Of a DNA stretch of 64,000 nucleotides, positions 14,053-23,787 are shown piece after piece. Each line of letters starts with the position of its first letter. Positions within the stretch are counted from its first letter, which is position 1. This DNA comes from Metaphire vulgaris (Eukaryota; Annelida; Clitellata; Crassiclitellata; Megascolecidae). A model generated the notes under the pieces. That model was not told the DNA's origin and did not search any database. It was given only the letters and a program-made list of their open reading frames with translations. The DNA lies in assembly GCA_018105865.1 (NCBI GenBank), contig CM030851.1, forward strand, positions 1,904,469-1,968,468, given 5' to 3'. Both the position numbers and the translations under genes were made by a program.

Positions 14053-16519
14053 TTCTCTGCTATAAGGAAGGTCCAATTGGCTTTTATGCCACCTGGTGAT
14101 GAATTGAGTGAGATGGCTTCCAATTGAGGTGAACAATTTGCCTAATGTCCTCACAAAGTGGCTAGGGTAAGATTTGAATCTGTTACCCTACGAATGCATG
14201 GCAAGAATTCTACCACCCCTCCAACACACCCCATAACTTCAATTAATTATTAAATGATACCCAATAACTCCTTCAGAATTGTAAAATGTCTAATAAATAC
14301 TGCTATAGTGAATTATGAAGAATGAACAACTCACTTATTATCTCAAACTGAAAATAATATACAAAAAATACACAATTTATTCAATAAACTAAATAATAAA
14401 CTTATAGGATAAAATTATTTTCATAATTATAAATAAATAATTATGGTTTGAATATGACATTGAAACTGTTGCTTCAAATGAATTCTGAACAACCAAATGT
14501 GGACAAAGCAAAGACAGAAAATGCAGAAGTAGAAAAGGCAGTAGGCAGTAGGCATATGGTGCTTTACTGTCAGGGCATTTACAGGGGATAGGCAGAGAGA
14601 CAGAAAATTAAATTAGAAGGTTAACAAACCTTTAATTAACAAATCACGACAGTTTGTCGACACAAAATTAAAACTACAGATGAACTTTTCTTGCTTTTAC
14701 TGATGCAAACTTGCCCATTAAGTGTTATTTATTCAAAGTCAGTTTTCTCAGTTTCTTTTCTTTCTATGCTGAGTAGAGCACAGTTTTTTTTTTACATCAC
14801 TTTCAAGTAGTGTCTAGGGCGCCTGCTCTACCTGTCATACCCTAGGTATGCCATTGGGCATTTAGACCTGTAAAACTTAATCCTGACACAGTGGCAGTTC
14901 CACGTGGGGGATGATTTGGGATGCATTCCCCACCATATTTTTTGGCTCGTCAAACTATTTTTGGGCAAAAGTCATGTAAAATGATGAGGAAAAACTGCAG
15001 GTGACTTTTTTTGCTTTTCAACCTATTTTTCGGTAATAGTCTAGTAAAATTCTGAAAAATTGCCTTTTTTTCTTGTCAGCCTTTTTCTTTTTTGGCAAAG
15101 TTTGATTTTTTCCTCTCTCTCTCTCTTCATCCCCCCCACCAATTTCCTATTAATTCATTTCATCCTCCCCCCACCAAGAAATTCTGGAACCGCCACTGTC
15201 CTGACATAATTTAATTACCCAAACAAATAATACAATCGATACTTGAAACCATGGACAGCTAATGCCAGTGACACTTAGACCTGCTGATAGAAAGTACCAA
15301 AGACAAAACCCTGCCATAAGATCAAAGATTAGAACAGTGAAAAAACATAGAAGCACAAAAGAAACTAATTCCATCAATGCAAACCTAAACGTGAAGCTGC
15401 CAAGTTTCCGCTCTTCCCAGTGGGTATTGCCGCCTCCAAAGTTTGAATTTGCCGTATTCTCTATGCCCTGAACAAAAGAAAGAAATCAATAGAAGAAGTG
15501 CACATATGGGAGCGAGGTGGTGTGGTGGCAGTATTCTAGTCATGCAACCTGAGAGTATCAGGTTCAAATCTGACCCTAACTATTATTTAGTGACAATGGG
15601 CAGGTAATTCACCATTCACTTACAATTCTTCACTTTGTGAATGACCTAATGGCATTAAAACCCATGCAATAATACTAATAATAATACATATGGTAATAAT
15701 AATACATATCTAATTCAATAATGAAATGAAAGGGTTAGGTCATCAATCTGACATGGAGAGACATGGATGGCATAGACATGGATCAGAATTTTAGACACTT
15801 CTCGTCCAAACTCAAGCCAATGATATGATGCATTCAGTTCTGGTTTTATTCTAATCTCACCACAGTGCATGGATATCATGCACAGCAGTCCACACACAAA
15901 AATTCACACTGACTACTTTGTCAAATCTGAGCATAAAAAGATGACTTGGAAAGATTCAAAATGTCACAGTTTTCGAAAAAAAAACACTACTAAACAACTA
16001 GCTACCAGAGGCACTGACTAACAGAATAGAATAGGATTAGAGCAGCACAAAGAAGAGACAAGTTGTGCTGAGAAGCACTTCAGTGAAACTGACAATCAGA
16101 ATGTGCATCGCAAAAATGGCAATCACATTAAAAATTTCAAACTTGTTTCAACTTTCAACATATGTTTATCTATGAAAAGTATGCTTTTAATCGATACATC
16201 TAATCACATTGTCAATTATTCGTTTCTACACCAGTCACAGAAGTTCGGATTTTGCGCTGATGAGGTAAACCAACAAACTTCGGAATATTATTTAAACTCT
16301 GCGTACGTGCGTCTGTGTGTTTGTGCAAATAGGGGGTCGAGGGGGGGGGTCGGGGGGGTCCTACCTCGTTGAATCGTCTCGTCAGTTCTTTGCAGGTATC
16401 GCATTTCGAAGATTCGATCGTATCAAAATTCGCGGAGAGACAGACCGTCAACAACACCAAAAATCCAGAACACGTAGAAAAGACTCCACGGTACACTGTT
16501 CCCTCGTCGAACCGGCCAT
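4422..16519 (-). CDS. CRELD2: CRELD2-like ER protein, 13 coding exons, two frame breaks
   Basis: CRELD proteins are ER chaperones with disulfide-isomerase-like activity. Exons (5' to 3'): 16365-16519, 15391-15467, 13825-13879, 12196-12310, 11443-11531, 9955-10084, 9264-9365, 8150-8248, 7727-7831, 7224-7307, 6753-6849, 5626-5760, 4422-4675. All introns are GT-AG. Order: hydrophobic signal region; CxxC (SKCDTC); WE domain with [10 protein letters not shown] and WW; EGF-like [11 protein letters not shown]; Furin-like repeats in exons 7, 8 and 9; calcium-binding EGF DVDEC (exon 10); Furin-like repeat (exon 11); DVDEC (exon 12); acidic tail ending REHDDL. There is no transmembrane helix, so CRELD2 rather than CRELD1 type. 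Total is about 495 aa against about 350 in human CRELD2. Exon 1 has no in-frame ATG: the good-context ATG at 16519 is one base out. Exon 11 hits a TGA from one extra base. These are probably sequence errors; pseudogenisation is possible. Confidence 0.93.
4766..4845. mobile_element. piggyBac-like micro-MITE
   Basis: An 80-bp palindromic element flanked by TTAA with CCCTTAAA / TTTAAGGG ends, the TTAA target rule of piggyBac. Related copies are at 12104-12182 and 32904-33327 (interrupted); 48986-49068 has the same ends. Confidence 0.7.
5173..5498. mobile_element. piggyBac-like MITE
   Basis: TTAACCCTTTTG at the left and CAGGGTTAA at the right; both ends carry TTAA. It is non-coding and lies in the last intron of the CRELD2-like gene. 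The left end of a similar element is at 59968. Confidence 0.55.
6360..6660 (+). mobile_element. Degenerate hAT-like repeat, GGCAGGTAGGGCAGATGCCC family
   Basis: The same body occurs at 41856-42176 (with a target duplication) and, reversed, at 14540-14870. Shared blocks include 'gcaggtag', 'tctctactcagcgt' and 'gagaaaactgactttga'. The ends of this copy are eroded. Confidence 0.6.
6630..7018. repeat. 55-bp perfect direct repeat around CRELD2-like exon 11
   Basis: Positions 6630-6684 and 6964-7018 are identical over 55 bp. Both begin tgctgccatgggtgcc and end cttcttgaacaac. Exon 11 (6753-6849) lies between them. The flanking sequence does not align. Confidence 0.85.
7470..7590 (-). repeat. tRNA-derived SINE fragment
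   Basis: On the - strand there is a B-box-like GGTTTGATACC with an A-box-like GTGGTAACAACATTGG about 35 bp upstream, followed by 'cgctagagggcagtgac'. It cannot fold as a full tRNA, so it is a SINE rather than a tRNA gene. Confidence 0.55.
8575..8735 (-). repeat. 5S rRNA-derived SINE
   Basis: The - strand resembles the 5S rRNA internal promoter. It has an A-box-like AAGTTAAGCGGGGTTGAGTG, then TGGATGGGTGACC (intermediate element) and CGTCTCGGGATCAAG (C-box region) at 5S-like spacing. The 5' third is diverged and the 3' part is unrelated to 5S, as expected of a SINE3-type element and not of a real 5S gene. Confidence 0.6.
8773..9233. mobile_element. hAT MITE with TAGGGCTGTAC ends
   Basis: Termini TAGGGCTGTACTGAATA and TATTCGGTACAGTCCTA. 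The 8-bp duplication is gttgaaaa / gttgaaag. The body is built of ATTCG-rich words such as 'gaatacgaat'. Its right flank lies 22 bp from the donor site of CRELD2-like exon 7. Confidence 0.85.
10450..10690 (-). mobile_element. LINE 3' end with (TGA)n tail
   Basis: Read on the - strand, a reverse-transcriptase C-terminal remnant (words [12 protein letters not shown]) runs into GAGAACCTGATGATGATG and a 72-bp (TGA)n tail (10450-10521). A second copy is at 40545-40850 in the opposite orientation. The poly-Ser and poly-Asp reading frames here are only the microsatellite. Confidence 0.65.
12104..12182. mobile_element. piggyBac-like micro-MITE beside an exon
   Basis: A 79-bp element with TTAACCCTTAAA and TTCAAGGGTTAA ends, inverted relative to the copy at 4766. 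It begins 14 bp inside the intron that follows CRELD2-like exon 4 (donor at 12195). Confidence 0.7.
14051..14215 (-). repeat. tRNA-derived SINE
   Basis: On the - strand: A-box-like GGTGGTAGAATTCTTG, B-box-like AGATTCAAATCTTACC, then a body ending GGTGGCATAAAAGCCAATTGG and a (GAT)n run. Body words match the copy at 15510-15685. Confidence 0.6.
14540..14870 (-). mobile_element. Reverse copy of the GGCAGGTAG hAT-like family
   Basis: Reverse-complement relative of the repeats at 6360 and 41856. Shared blocks are TCAAAGTCAGTTTTCTCAG, 'gctgagtagag' and TACCTAGGGTATG. The ends are eroded. It lies in an intron of the CRELD2-like gene. Confidence 0.55.
14889..15198. mobile_element. hAT MITE, CAGTGGCAGTTCC family
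   Basis: Inverted termini CAGTGGCAGTTCC and GGAACCGCCACTG with an exact 8-bp duplication tcctgaca. Same family as 3799. Confidence 0.9.
15510..15685 (+). repeat. tRNA-derived SINE with target duplication
   Basis: It has an A-box-like GGTGTGGTGGCAGTATTC, a B-box-like GGTTCAAATCTG, a tRNA-unrelated body ending ATGGCATTAAAACCCATG and a short AATA-rich tail. An exact 8-bp flanking duplication acatatgg (15502-15509, 15686-15693) marks retroposition. It lies in the first intron of the CRELD2-like gene. Confidence 0.75.
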
Positions 16520-16920
16520 CGTCTGCAATCGTCCTGCAGTTCACCAACGGACTCGGAGAAAGACGCTGAGACCGGCAGCCCGATTAAAAGACGCCCCCTC
16601 GCTCAACACGTAACACAAGGCCCCAGTTTCCCCACCCTAAGACTCCCCTTCGCACCCTTTACAACACGCGGCACTCAGCTGGTGTGTGCGCGTGTAACAG
16701 AACTGTACAAAACACTGTTAGAACAGTCTCTTAACAATCGCGGCCAAACTGTCCCGTTCGTGTCGACAGATTGGGTTTCTCGTTATTTCTGATATTTTCG
16801 TTGCGGTCTTTGAAATTTAGACGATTTAATTAATAAAACTTTAATTGAAAACGAGAAAATTTTTCGTAAATAACTTCGTCCGAATATCGACGAATCAGCG
16901 ATCGACACACGAAACATAGT
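16520..16920 (-). promoter_or_regulatory. CpG-enriched probable promoter of the CRELD2-like gene
   Basis: CpG is clearly more frequent here than in the surrounding AT-rich DNA, just upstream of CRELD2-like exon 1 on the - strand. This fits a CpG-type promoter and argues that exon 1 is the first coding exon. No TATA box or other defined motif was identified. Confidence 0.4.
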
Positions 16921-17159
16921 TCCGTTTTATCTAGCGCTATTTTAAGAAAATCATTACTGTTAATCATACTCTTTTGTCATTTCTTCTTTATGTTATTTCT
17001 TTGCCACTTAGTATAAGTTAGCTATAATGTTATTATTTTGTACCCTATATGTAGGACAGTAGGCCTACTTTGTATGTTTTCCGTTAGTTTGTATGTTAAT
17101 TTTATATTCATGATTGAACATGTTTGTAGGTGAAAAATAAACTCAAAAATGCAATACAA

Positions 17160-17947
17160 CAGTGTTTCCTAAGCATCTTAGAACCGCGGCCCACTTCAGC
17201 GGTTTTTGATCGTGCCGCGAGTCTGCGACCCAATCAAAGCATGTAATATTTTTAAAATATGGGTTAGGCCATCTGGCGAACGTTAGCTGAAAAGAATCTT
17301 CTGAGTTTTGAATAAATGGCAAAACAAAAGCTCTTAGCCTATTCAATTCGAATGAAAACATGACAACATATTAGACAGAATTATTCATATATTTGCCAAA
17401 CCAGAGAAATAGATATTGAAATTTCTTGAAAATTATCTTTTTAAAAATTGTCAGCAACATACCTTTTTACGCGTCTTAAAAATTTTATGAGTAGGCCTAT
17501 GGCAAAATCGCTATCTATGTTTGTGATTGATTTGTCACGTTAGAATAATAGGAGTTTCAGAGCAAAATGGTCGGAATAGGCTTACTGCGTTATTGAGAAG
17601 TAAGGTTGATTTTAAAAATTACTGTGTCAGGATTTGCCAAACTTTTTGGAACTGTGCAACTCACTTCAGCGGTTTTATAATAAAAGGCTCGACACTTCAA
17701 ACTTATTTTCAACGTAAATTTGATAAAGCACCAGTCATTTTAATATAAGCTGTGTATGGAGTATTGCAAAGATATAGATTTCTTAAAATTTAAGCCTACT
17801 GGCAACTTTCAAGCCTTGTGACATTTTGGTATTGGTTAGAAAATGACATTTTTGAATCTAATTTCGCGCTACCTCACGATCCATTAGGTGATTAGACTGA
17901 ACCCTGATACCCTCTTTTGGGTCCTCGACCCAGTTTGGGAAACACTG
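17160..17947. mobile_element. hAT MITE, CAGTGTTTCC family, about 790 bp
   Basis: Ends CAGTGTTTCC and GGGAAACACTG; duplication caatacaa / caaaacaa (7 of 8). The same sequence recurs at 53122-53888 and in degraded form at 36769-37500. Short open frames inside are not conserved. Confidence 0.82.
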
Positions 17948-18806
17948 CAAAACAATACGCCTAGGAAACCATATTTTACACAGCACTTTTTGCAATTGGC
18001 CAACACAAAATTAATAATTTTCCACTTATACTAGAGTGATAATAATCTAGTTATACATAGTAGTATTACATTAATGCATTCACTTTGAATATCGGCAGAA
18101 CACTCAGTTTAGTGAATACAGAGTTGGAAAAATTCTGTTTAAACATTATTTAGAAATAATGCATCATTTGATTGTACAAGAGAAACAATTGATTGAAAAT
18201 CCAGATTTTAACCCTTTTGCACCCTAAACTGTCGACAGTACAGCCAAAAACCAGAGTTCTTAGGTTTAATAAGTACACGATACTTTGGCAAAAAACTGAT
18301 CTTGCTACACAGGGCATGAGTATGCACAAAAAGTACTTGAAGGCACAAATGAGTTTAACCTAGACACACAGTTAAGTTTTTCAGCTATCACACAAGTCTG
18401 TCTACAGTTAAACATAACATTAGTCTGTTTACAGTACATATAAACATACAAAACCTATCTAGTTTGAAAATGCAAAAGATTGAACATTTCTGTGCAGTGT
18501 TTCCATTTGCCCAAAAAATTGGGTCGTCTGGGTTTTGGCCCGCTGGGTGCCCAATACAACCCAAGGCCAATATTTCCAACAAGTGTTTGATGTTGTCAAC
18601 AATGAATCGAGCCTGGGGTTGGAAGTCTTGCTTATCAGCAGTCTTCACAGTAAGTAAAAAATGTTAGAGTGGTGTTCACTGCTTATTTTAAAAATTTTCA
18701 TTTTCAACCACCTTTTGGAACCGAACCACAGCATACTGAATAACGGTTGTGTGACAAGTATACTTATTGTCAGTATGTCAAGTAGTAGTTGTTATTTGGT
18801 ATCCAT

Positions 18807-19093
18807 CAGAGCCATAGATAGAGTATTTGGTGCCCAGGATCATGCATATAAATTTTTCGCCCCCAACAGTTTAAAAACTGAAAAATTGATGATTACCTTT
18901 TATTGCTTGTTGGACTTTTCATGACGTTGGATGGGCAAAGTAGTGCAGAAAGCAGGTGACGACTTTTTTTTGCTTGTCATACTGGCAATACCTTCGACGG
19001 GCATTTAACTTGTTATAACCATGGTTTCTGGCGCCCCCTCCAAGACGGCGCCCGGGCAACTTGCCTCCCAGCCCCCACCTAGCTACGGCTCTG
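18807..19093. mobile_element. hAT MITE, CAGAGCCATAG family
   Basis: Termini CAGAGCCATAG and CTACGGCTCTG, with an exact 8-bp duplication gtatccat. It lies just downstream of the FAM107-family gene. Confidence 0.85.
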
Positions 19094-19270
19094 GTATCCA
19101 TGAGCTCTTGACTAATACGAGCTTAGATTTTAATCTGTCCAAATAATTCTGATTATAATCTGAGCCAGATACCCGGTAAGCTTTGATCTGTTTGCCAATG
19201 ATCAGTAACGCAATATAAACGACTATACGGACACAATTTCGAATACAAAACAAATCGAGACATTGGGACG

Positions 19271-20511
19271 TCAGGCGTTCGACTTTGCTTTGACAATTTT
19301 TGAATGCATCTTGAAAAATTCCGGTTTCTCGTTGCCATCGTCTTCTTGTTGAAGCTGTTCTGCTTCGTGTTCCGCCTGAAAGCAGCACATATCACCAACT
19401 CAATAACTGTTCTGCTAAAGAAGCAAACGCAAGATGATTGCACACAACTTATTTACACACAATAAGCAACCCTCTCCACTGGAATTCGCTACCGGCCACA
19501 GTGTCGGCGGCCACCTCATTAGAGAAATGTGCGATCAGATTAAAGACTCATCTATTCAACATCTCGTTTCCACGTTTTTGTAAAGCGCCCTTGACCTTAG
19601 CCCTTGCTATGCTAATGCGGATATATAAATTGTCATGAACAATAACAATAACATATCACTCTGAGGAAACTAAGAAGGACGAAATTGTTACACGATTTAT
19701 TTCTTAGGTGTTCTAGCAGTACTTTTGTACGATCCTCTATCTTAATCAGTTCTTTAATAACGATAATAATGCTGTCATATAACATTGGAGGGTGTGGTGG
19801 AGTGAAGAAGGCAATGAGAAGTAAAATAGCAGTGATGATCTTGTTTTGCATGTCATACATACAGGCCATGCCTTTGGTGGGTGTTTTTAACTTGTTCACC
19901 AGTACTTTTGCCTACTTATTTACACACAATAAGCAAACATTTGCTAAATAATGTTACCAATGATAGTGGGAATCCAGGGAGAGAGGGATGAGGGGGAGGA
20001 AGCGCCAGAGGGTAACAGAACATTGGACCTTTGGAATATCTAACGTAGGCACAATGAACTTATTGAAAATGAGAGATGAGGCTCTTCAGACTTTAAGAAA
20101 CCAAACACAATAGCAGACAGCCAAAACCTTCTAAAACAGCGGTTCTCAAACTTTATAGTGCCACGACTCTTTTAATTCAATTACCCATGATGTGGCGACC
20201 CCCAACGGTTAAATTATTTTCGTTCACAATGTAAACTGCTAAAAATAATAATGCTACGACAATCGAATTGTTCAAAATCGTTATTATTTAATTGTCTCCA
20301 TGTCTATCCTCGAATGACAATTATAGTAAAACAACTAGTACGTCGTAACTACCACTGAGGAAATTTGTACAATAACAAGAAAAGAGACAACCCCATATTT
20401 CTGATGGTCTCGGGCGACCCCTGGCAAATCGTTATTCGACCCTCGTGGGGGTCGCGACCCACAGGTTGAGAACCGCTGTTCTAAAATCTAAATCTCAAAT
20501 CTACATTGTGT

Positions 20512-20547
<36 letters not shown>

Positions 20548-20672
20548 TCCTAACACAACAATCTGGAGATGAAAGAGAGACATCCTTTCTCCTACAACGA
20601 ATATCCGTGACACTCCAGAGATTTAACAGTCGAACTTTCCACAGAACTTTCAGTATAGTAGTAGTAGTAGTA

Positions 20673-20721
<49 letters not shown>

Positions 20722-21800
20722 TAATGCTGTTGTCATCATCAGGCTTTAAAATGCAAAAGATAAAAAATTTCTTCAGCGCCAGTGTACATGTAAATAAATG
20801 CTCAGGATCGAGCCCCGGTACCGGATTTTTTACTTCATGGGAGATTGATATCCCAGCTGGTAGCTGCCACTCCTCTCCCCCCCCCATAACATAAAAGTTC
20901 TGAAAAAGGCTACATATGCTCATTATCATGTTTGAAAAATGAGTAGCAAAATATGAGGAGTTTGCTTTAACCTTAATTATTTTCTTCGCCTGTTCTTCAG
21001 ACGTTTCTCGAAACTTGTTCGCCTTGTTTTCAGCTGTTCGTCCATCTCTTTCTTTTTCTCTCTTTGCTCTCGATCTTTCAAAACCCTTATCAGTTCCGGT
21101 TTTTCTGGTAGGGTTTTTCCTCTGCAAATTGCATTACAGAAATCGTTACGCACAAATACGCACAATTAAACTGACAAAACATGACTAGTACAGCATTTTA
21201 CAAATCTTACAATTATATTGTGAAGACGCTATATAAATGTAAGCTATACATTTAGATTTTGATACTAAAAGCACTGGTATAGCCATGATTAAGGAATAGG
21301 GGCACCATCATCTTTTTAAAGCCATCATGGTGAAACCCGACTAGGGGATTTGGGGGAGCATTGTGAGTGGAAGCTGGGGTCAAGAGACCCCAACCGAGTT
21401 TCCTATCCCAATATTAGATTCAAATCTTGAGACCTTGAACATATTTTCTGACTATATGACAACAGCATATTATTAACCGCACTATCCTCCCCCCATCTGA
21501 TAAACTGCTCTCATTGGTTTTGCACAGAACTCACGAGTCGTGAGTTACAACCAGTCAATGCCCGAACAGGGGACCATTTACGTTTGGAAATGCGAGACAT
21601 GTCGATTACATTTTCTGGTTGATCTTGAGTTCCTGTCGAAGTGCACGGTGTTCTTTCGAATGAAGGCACGGATTGACCAGTCTCTTCGGTGATACGAGTC
21701 CCGACTCACTGCCGTTTGGCGTCAAACGACTCTCGGTTCTGTCGTGGATACTTTCCGTCCTACCTTCCTCTTCGTCATCTGAGTATTTGGATAGTGGCAT
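19271..21800 (-). CDS. FAM107: FAM107-family (DUF1151) protein, three coding exons, one frame break
   Basis: FAM107 proteins (DRR1/TU3A and FAM107B) are small coiled-coil proteins that bind and bundle actin. Exons: 21610-21800, 20972-21121, 19271-19375, with GT-AG introns. Exon 1 starts MPLSKYSDDEEEGR and carries the family signature LVNPCLHSKEHRALRQELKINQ. Exon 2 gives KTLPEKPELIRVLKDREQREK and a basic helix. Exon 3 gives AEHEAEQLQQEDD, then PEFFKMHSKIVKAK and a stop. Length is about 148 aa; vertebrate members have about 130-145. In exon 2 the frame must shift by one base near 21000: the first half reads EKRLKNRRRK then TAA, while the adjacent frame reads EEQAKKIIK and joins exon 3 in phase. 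One missing base explains this; a truncated isoform is the alternative. Upstream non-coding exons were not found. Confidence 0.85.
19440..19665 (+). mobile_element. CR1/L2-like LINE 3' end
   Basis: Open frame with the reverse-transcriptase C-terminal words WNSLPATVSAATSLEK and LKTHLFN, followed by a short 3' end 'cggatatataaattgtcatg' and an (AACAAT) tail. Another copy of the same tail lies at 41620-41760 on the - strand. It sits in an intron of the FAM107-family gene. Confidence 0.7.
20137..20478. mobile_element. hAT MITE, CAGCGGTTCTCAA family
   Basis: Termini CAGCGGTTCTCAAACTTTA and AGGTTGAGAACCGCTG with an exact 8-bp duplication ttctaaaa. These ends are typical of Charlie-like hAT elements. 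A second copy is at 32917-33259, about 95% similar by eye. Confidence 0.92.
20516..20720. repeat. (AAT)n, (TAG)n microsatellites
   Basis: (AAT)n at about 20516-20551 and (TAG)n passing into (AAT)n at about 20655-20720. They create spurious poly-Asn and poly-Ile frames. Confidence 0.85.
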
Positions 21801-22459
21801 GATGTGCTCATCTGAATCATATTTTAGCAATATGCAATGTCTTAGTTTATTAAGGAGATAGAAACAACATGGTTTTATTGATTTGAAACAAACATTGCAA
21901 TGGGCGTCTGGAGAGGGGTGCAATTGCACCCCTGGAAAAAATATGAAGTTATGAGAAAAAGTAAATTACTAACAAAAGTGACCTATGGTACTAAGTTAAA
22001 ATGTGAATTTATATAAGAATCCAGTGAACTTTCTTGTAGCGCTAAATAATTTATAACACTGGTCAACAAGGTTTTTGTTTCCTGTGCAATTTCTGGTGTT
22101 CCAGGTAGATTTTGTCATGCTGATCACAGAAATAATTTTGAAATTTTCCTATCACGTAAGTTTTTTGAGAAAAAGCTGATTTTAAATTTTAAAATTATAA
22201 GAATTTTAAAATCATGGTTTTCGAGAGTTATCTGAGTTATGGGTATTCAGGTTAGGCAAGAATCTTATGTGACCACCATAACAGATGTAATATGCACTGC
22301 GGGCTCACTTAACTACATGGATTTTGAAAATTAGTATAATTAGGCATGTCCAGACATGCCCAAACCTGTCTTCAAGACTACATGCCTAGCATGTATTGTT
22401 GCTATGGTTATCAGCCCTATATAAATAAATAGCACTAGGAAGCAGCTGCAGTCTTTCAT

Positions 22460-23720
22460 TGGATGAGATATATCTGTTTAGTTAAAGGCTCATCAGTGAG
22501 AAGTCTCTCGACAGGTCCAGGTATCCAGTTTCTCCACTCCATCGATTGCTTGCATGCTTCTTTGAGTTCCTGTTCCTTTATTCATCATCCACTCCAACAT
22601 CATCTTTCTCGTCTACCTCTATTTTTCCCTCCATTTTTCCTTCGATTATTTCTTAGTAAAGAGTCATGCCGGAGGACATGTCCCATCCAATTTCTCTGGA
22701 GAGAGGGATTGTATCTATCAGGCTTCTTTCTTCTTCTATCTCTTTCATGACTTCCTTGTTTGTCTTATGCTCTGTGTATTTTACTTTTAGCATTTTCCTC
22801 CAAATCCACATTTCAAAAGCCTCTAATCGATTTATATCTTCCTTTCTCATTGTCCACTTTAAGAAACCAAAACGCCACACTCCATATCAATGTTTTTACC
22901 AATCTCTTTTTTAGGTTTAAGTTTAACAGCATCAGCTTCTCAAACTTTTTTGCTATTGCTATATGGACTCTTTTAATCTCTTTTATTGCATCTGGCATGA
23001 TTGTTATCAGACTTCCTAGATAGCTAAATTCCTTCACTTGCTTCACAATCTGTCCGTAAACCTTTATGTCTACTCTCATTCCTTCTTTTTTAATTACCAT
23101 AACTTTAGTCTTTTTGTATTGATTCTCATTCCATACTTTTTCTGACACTTGTATCAGTTTATCCATTACTTTAAGCCCTTTTTGATTGCTTGCTAGCATG
23201 GCTATCGTCTCGAATGACAATTATAGTAAAACAACTTTTACTCCCTTATCTGTATTCTCCATCGCCTCTTGTACTAATTCTTGTGTAATAACAACAACAG
23301 CGTGACAGTGGACATCCCTGCCTTACTCCTCTCCCAATCATACACGATTCACTCAGTTCTCCTCTAATCTCACCTTCACTGACTGTCCAAGGTATAGGTT
23401 TGCTATCAGTCTTCTGTCTCTCCAATCCACTCCCACCCTTTTCAGTGCTCTCAAAAATCCTCCAATCTACATTGTCAAACGTTTTTCGTAATCCACGAAG
23501 CATATAAAAAATATTTTTTCCATTTTGAAGTCTTCTCAACAATTAGCATTCTTAAGCATCCGATTGCATCCCGTGTCCTTTTTCCCTTCCGAAACCCAAA
23601 CTGATCCTTCCAAGAATCCTATTGCATCTGTTTTCGCATAAAGTAATGACCTTGAGTATTATTTCAAAGTACACAATAGACTGATAGTTCTATGGTCCTA
23701 GTATTCCATTGCATTTACTG
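22460..23720 (-). mobile_element. Non-LTR reverse-transcriptase remnant
   Basis: The - strand shows RT pieces in order: KTFDNVDWRIF (palm region), GVRQGCPLS, then VKEFSYLGSLIT, EIKRVHIAIAKKFEKL, and RLEAFEMWIWRKMLKV with TNKEVM. Frames are broken by several indels. It is inserted within the CACTGG transposon, upstream of its ORF. Confidence 0.8.
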
Positions 23721-23787
23721 GCTGTGAATTGAATATATTAACTAATTGAATTAAAGTTTCTGAAATGTCGTCGATGTCATCATAGCA

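Noticed and set aside
15510..15685. Possible tRNA gene
   Set aside because: A and B boxes are present, but no cloverleaf or acceptor stem forms, and an 8-bp duplication marks a SINE.
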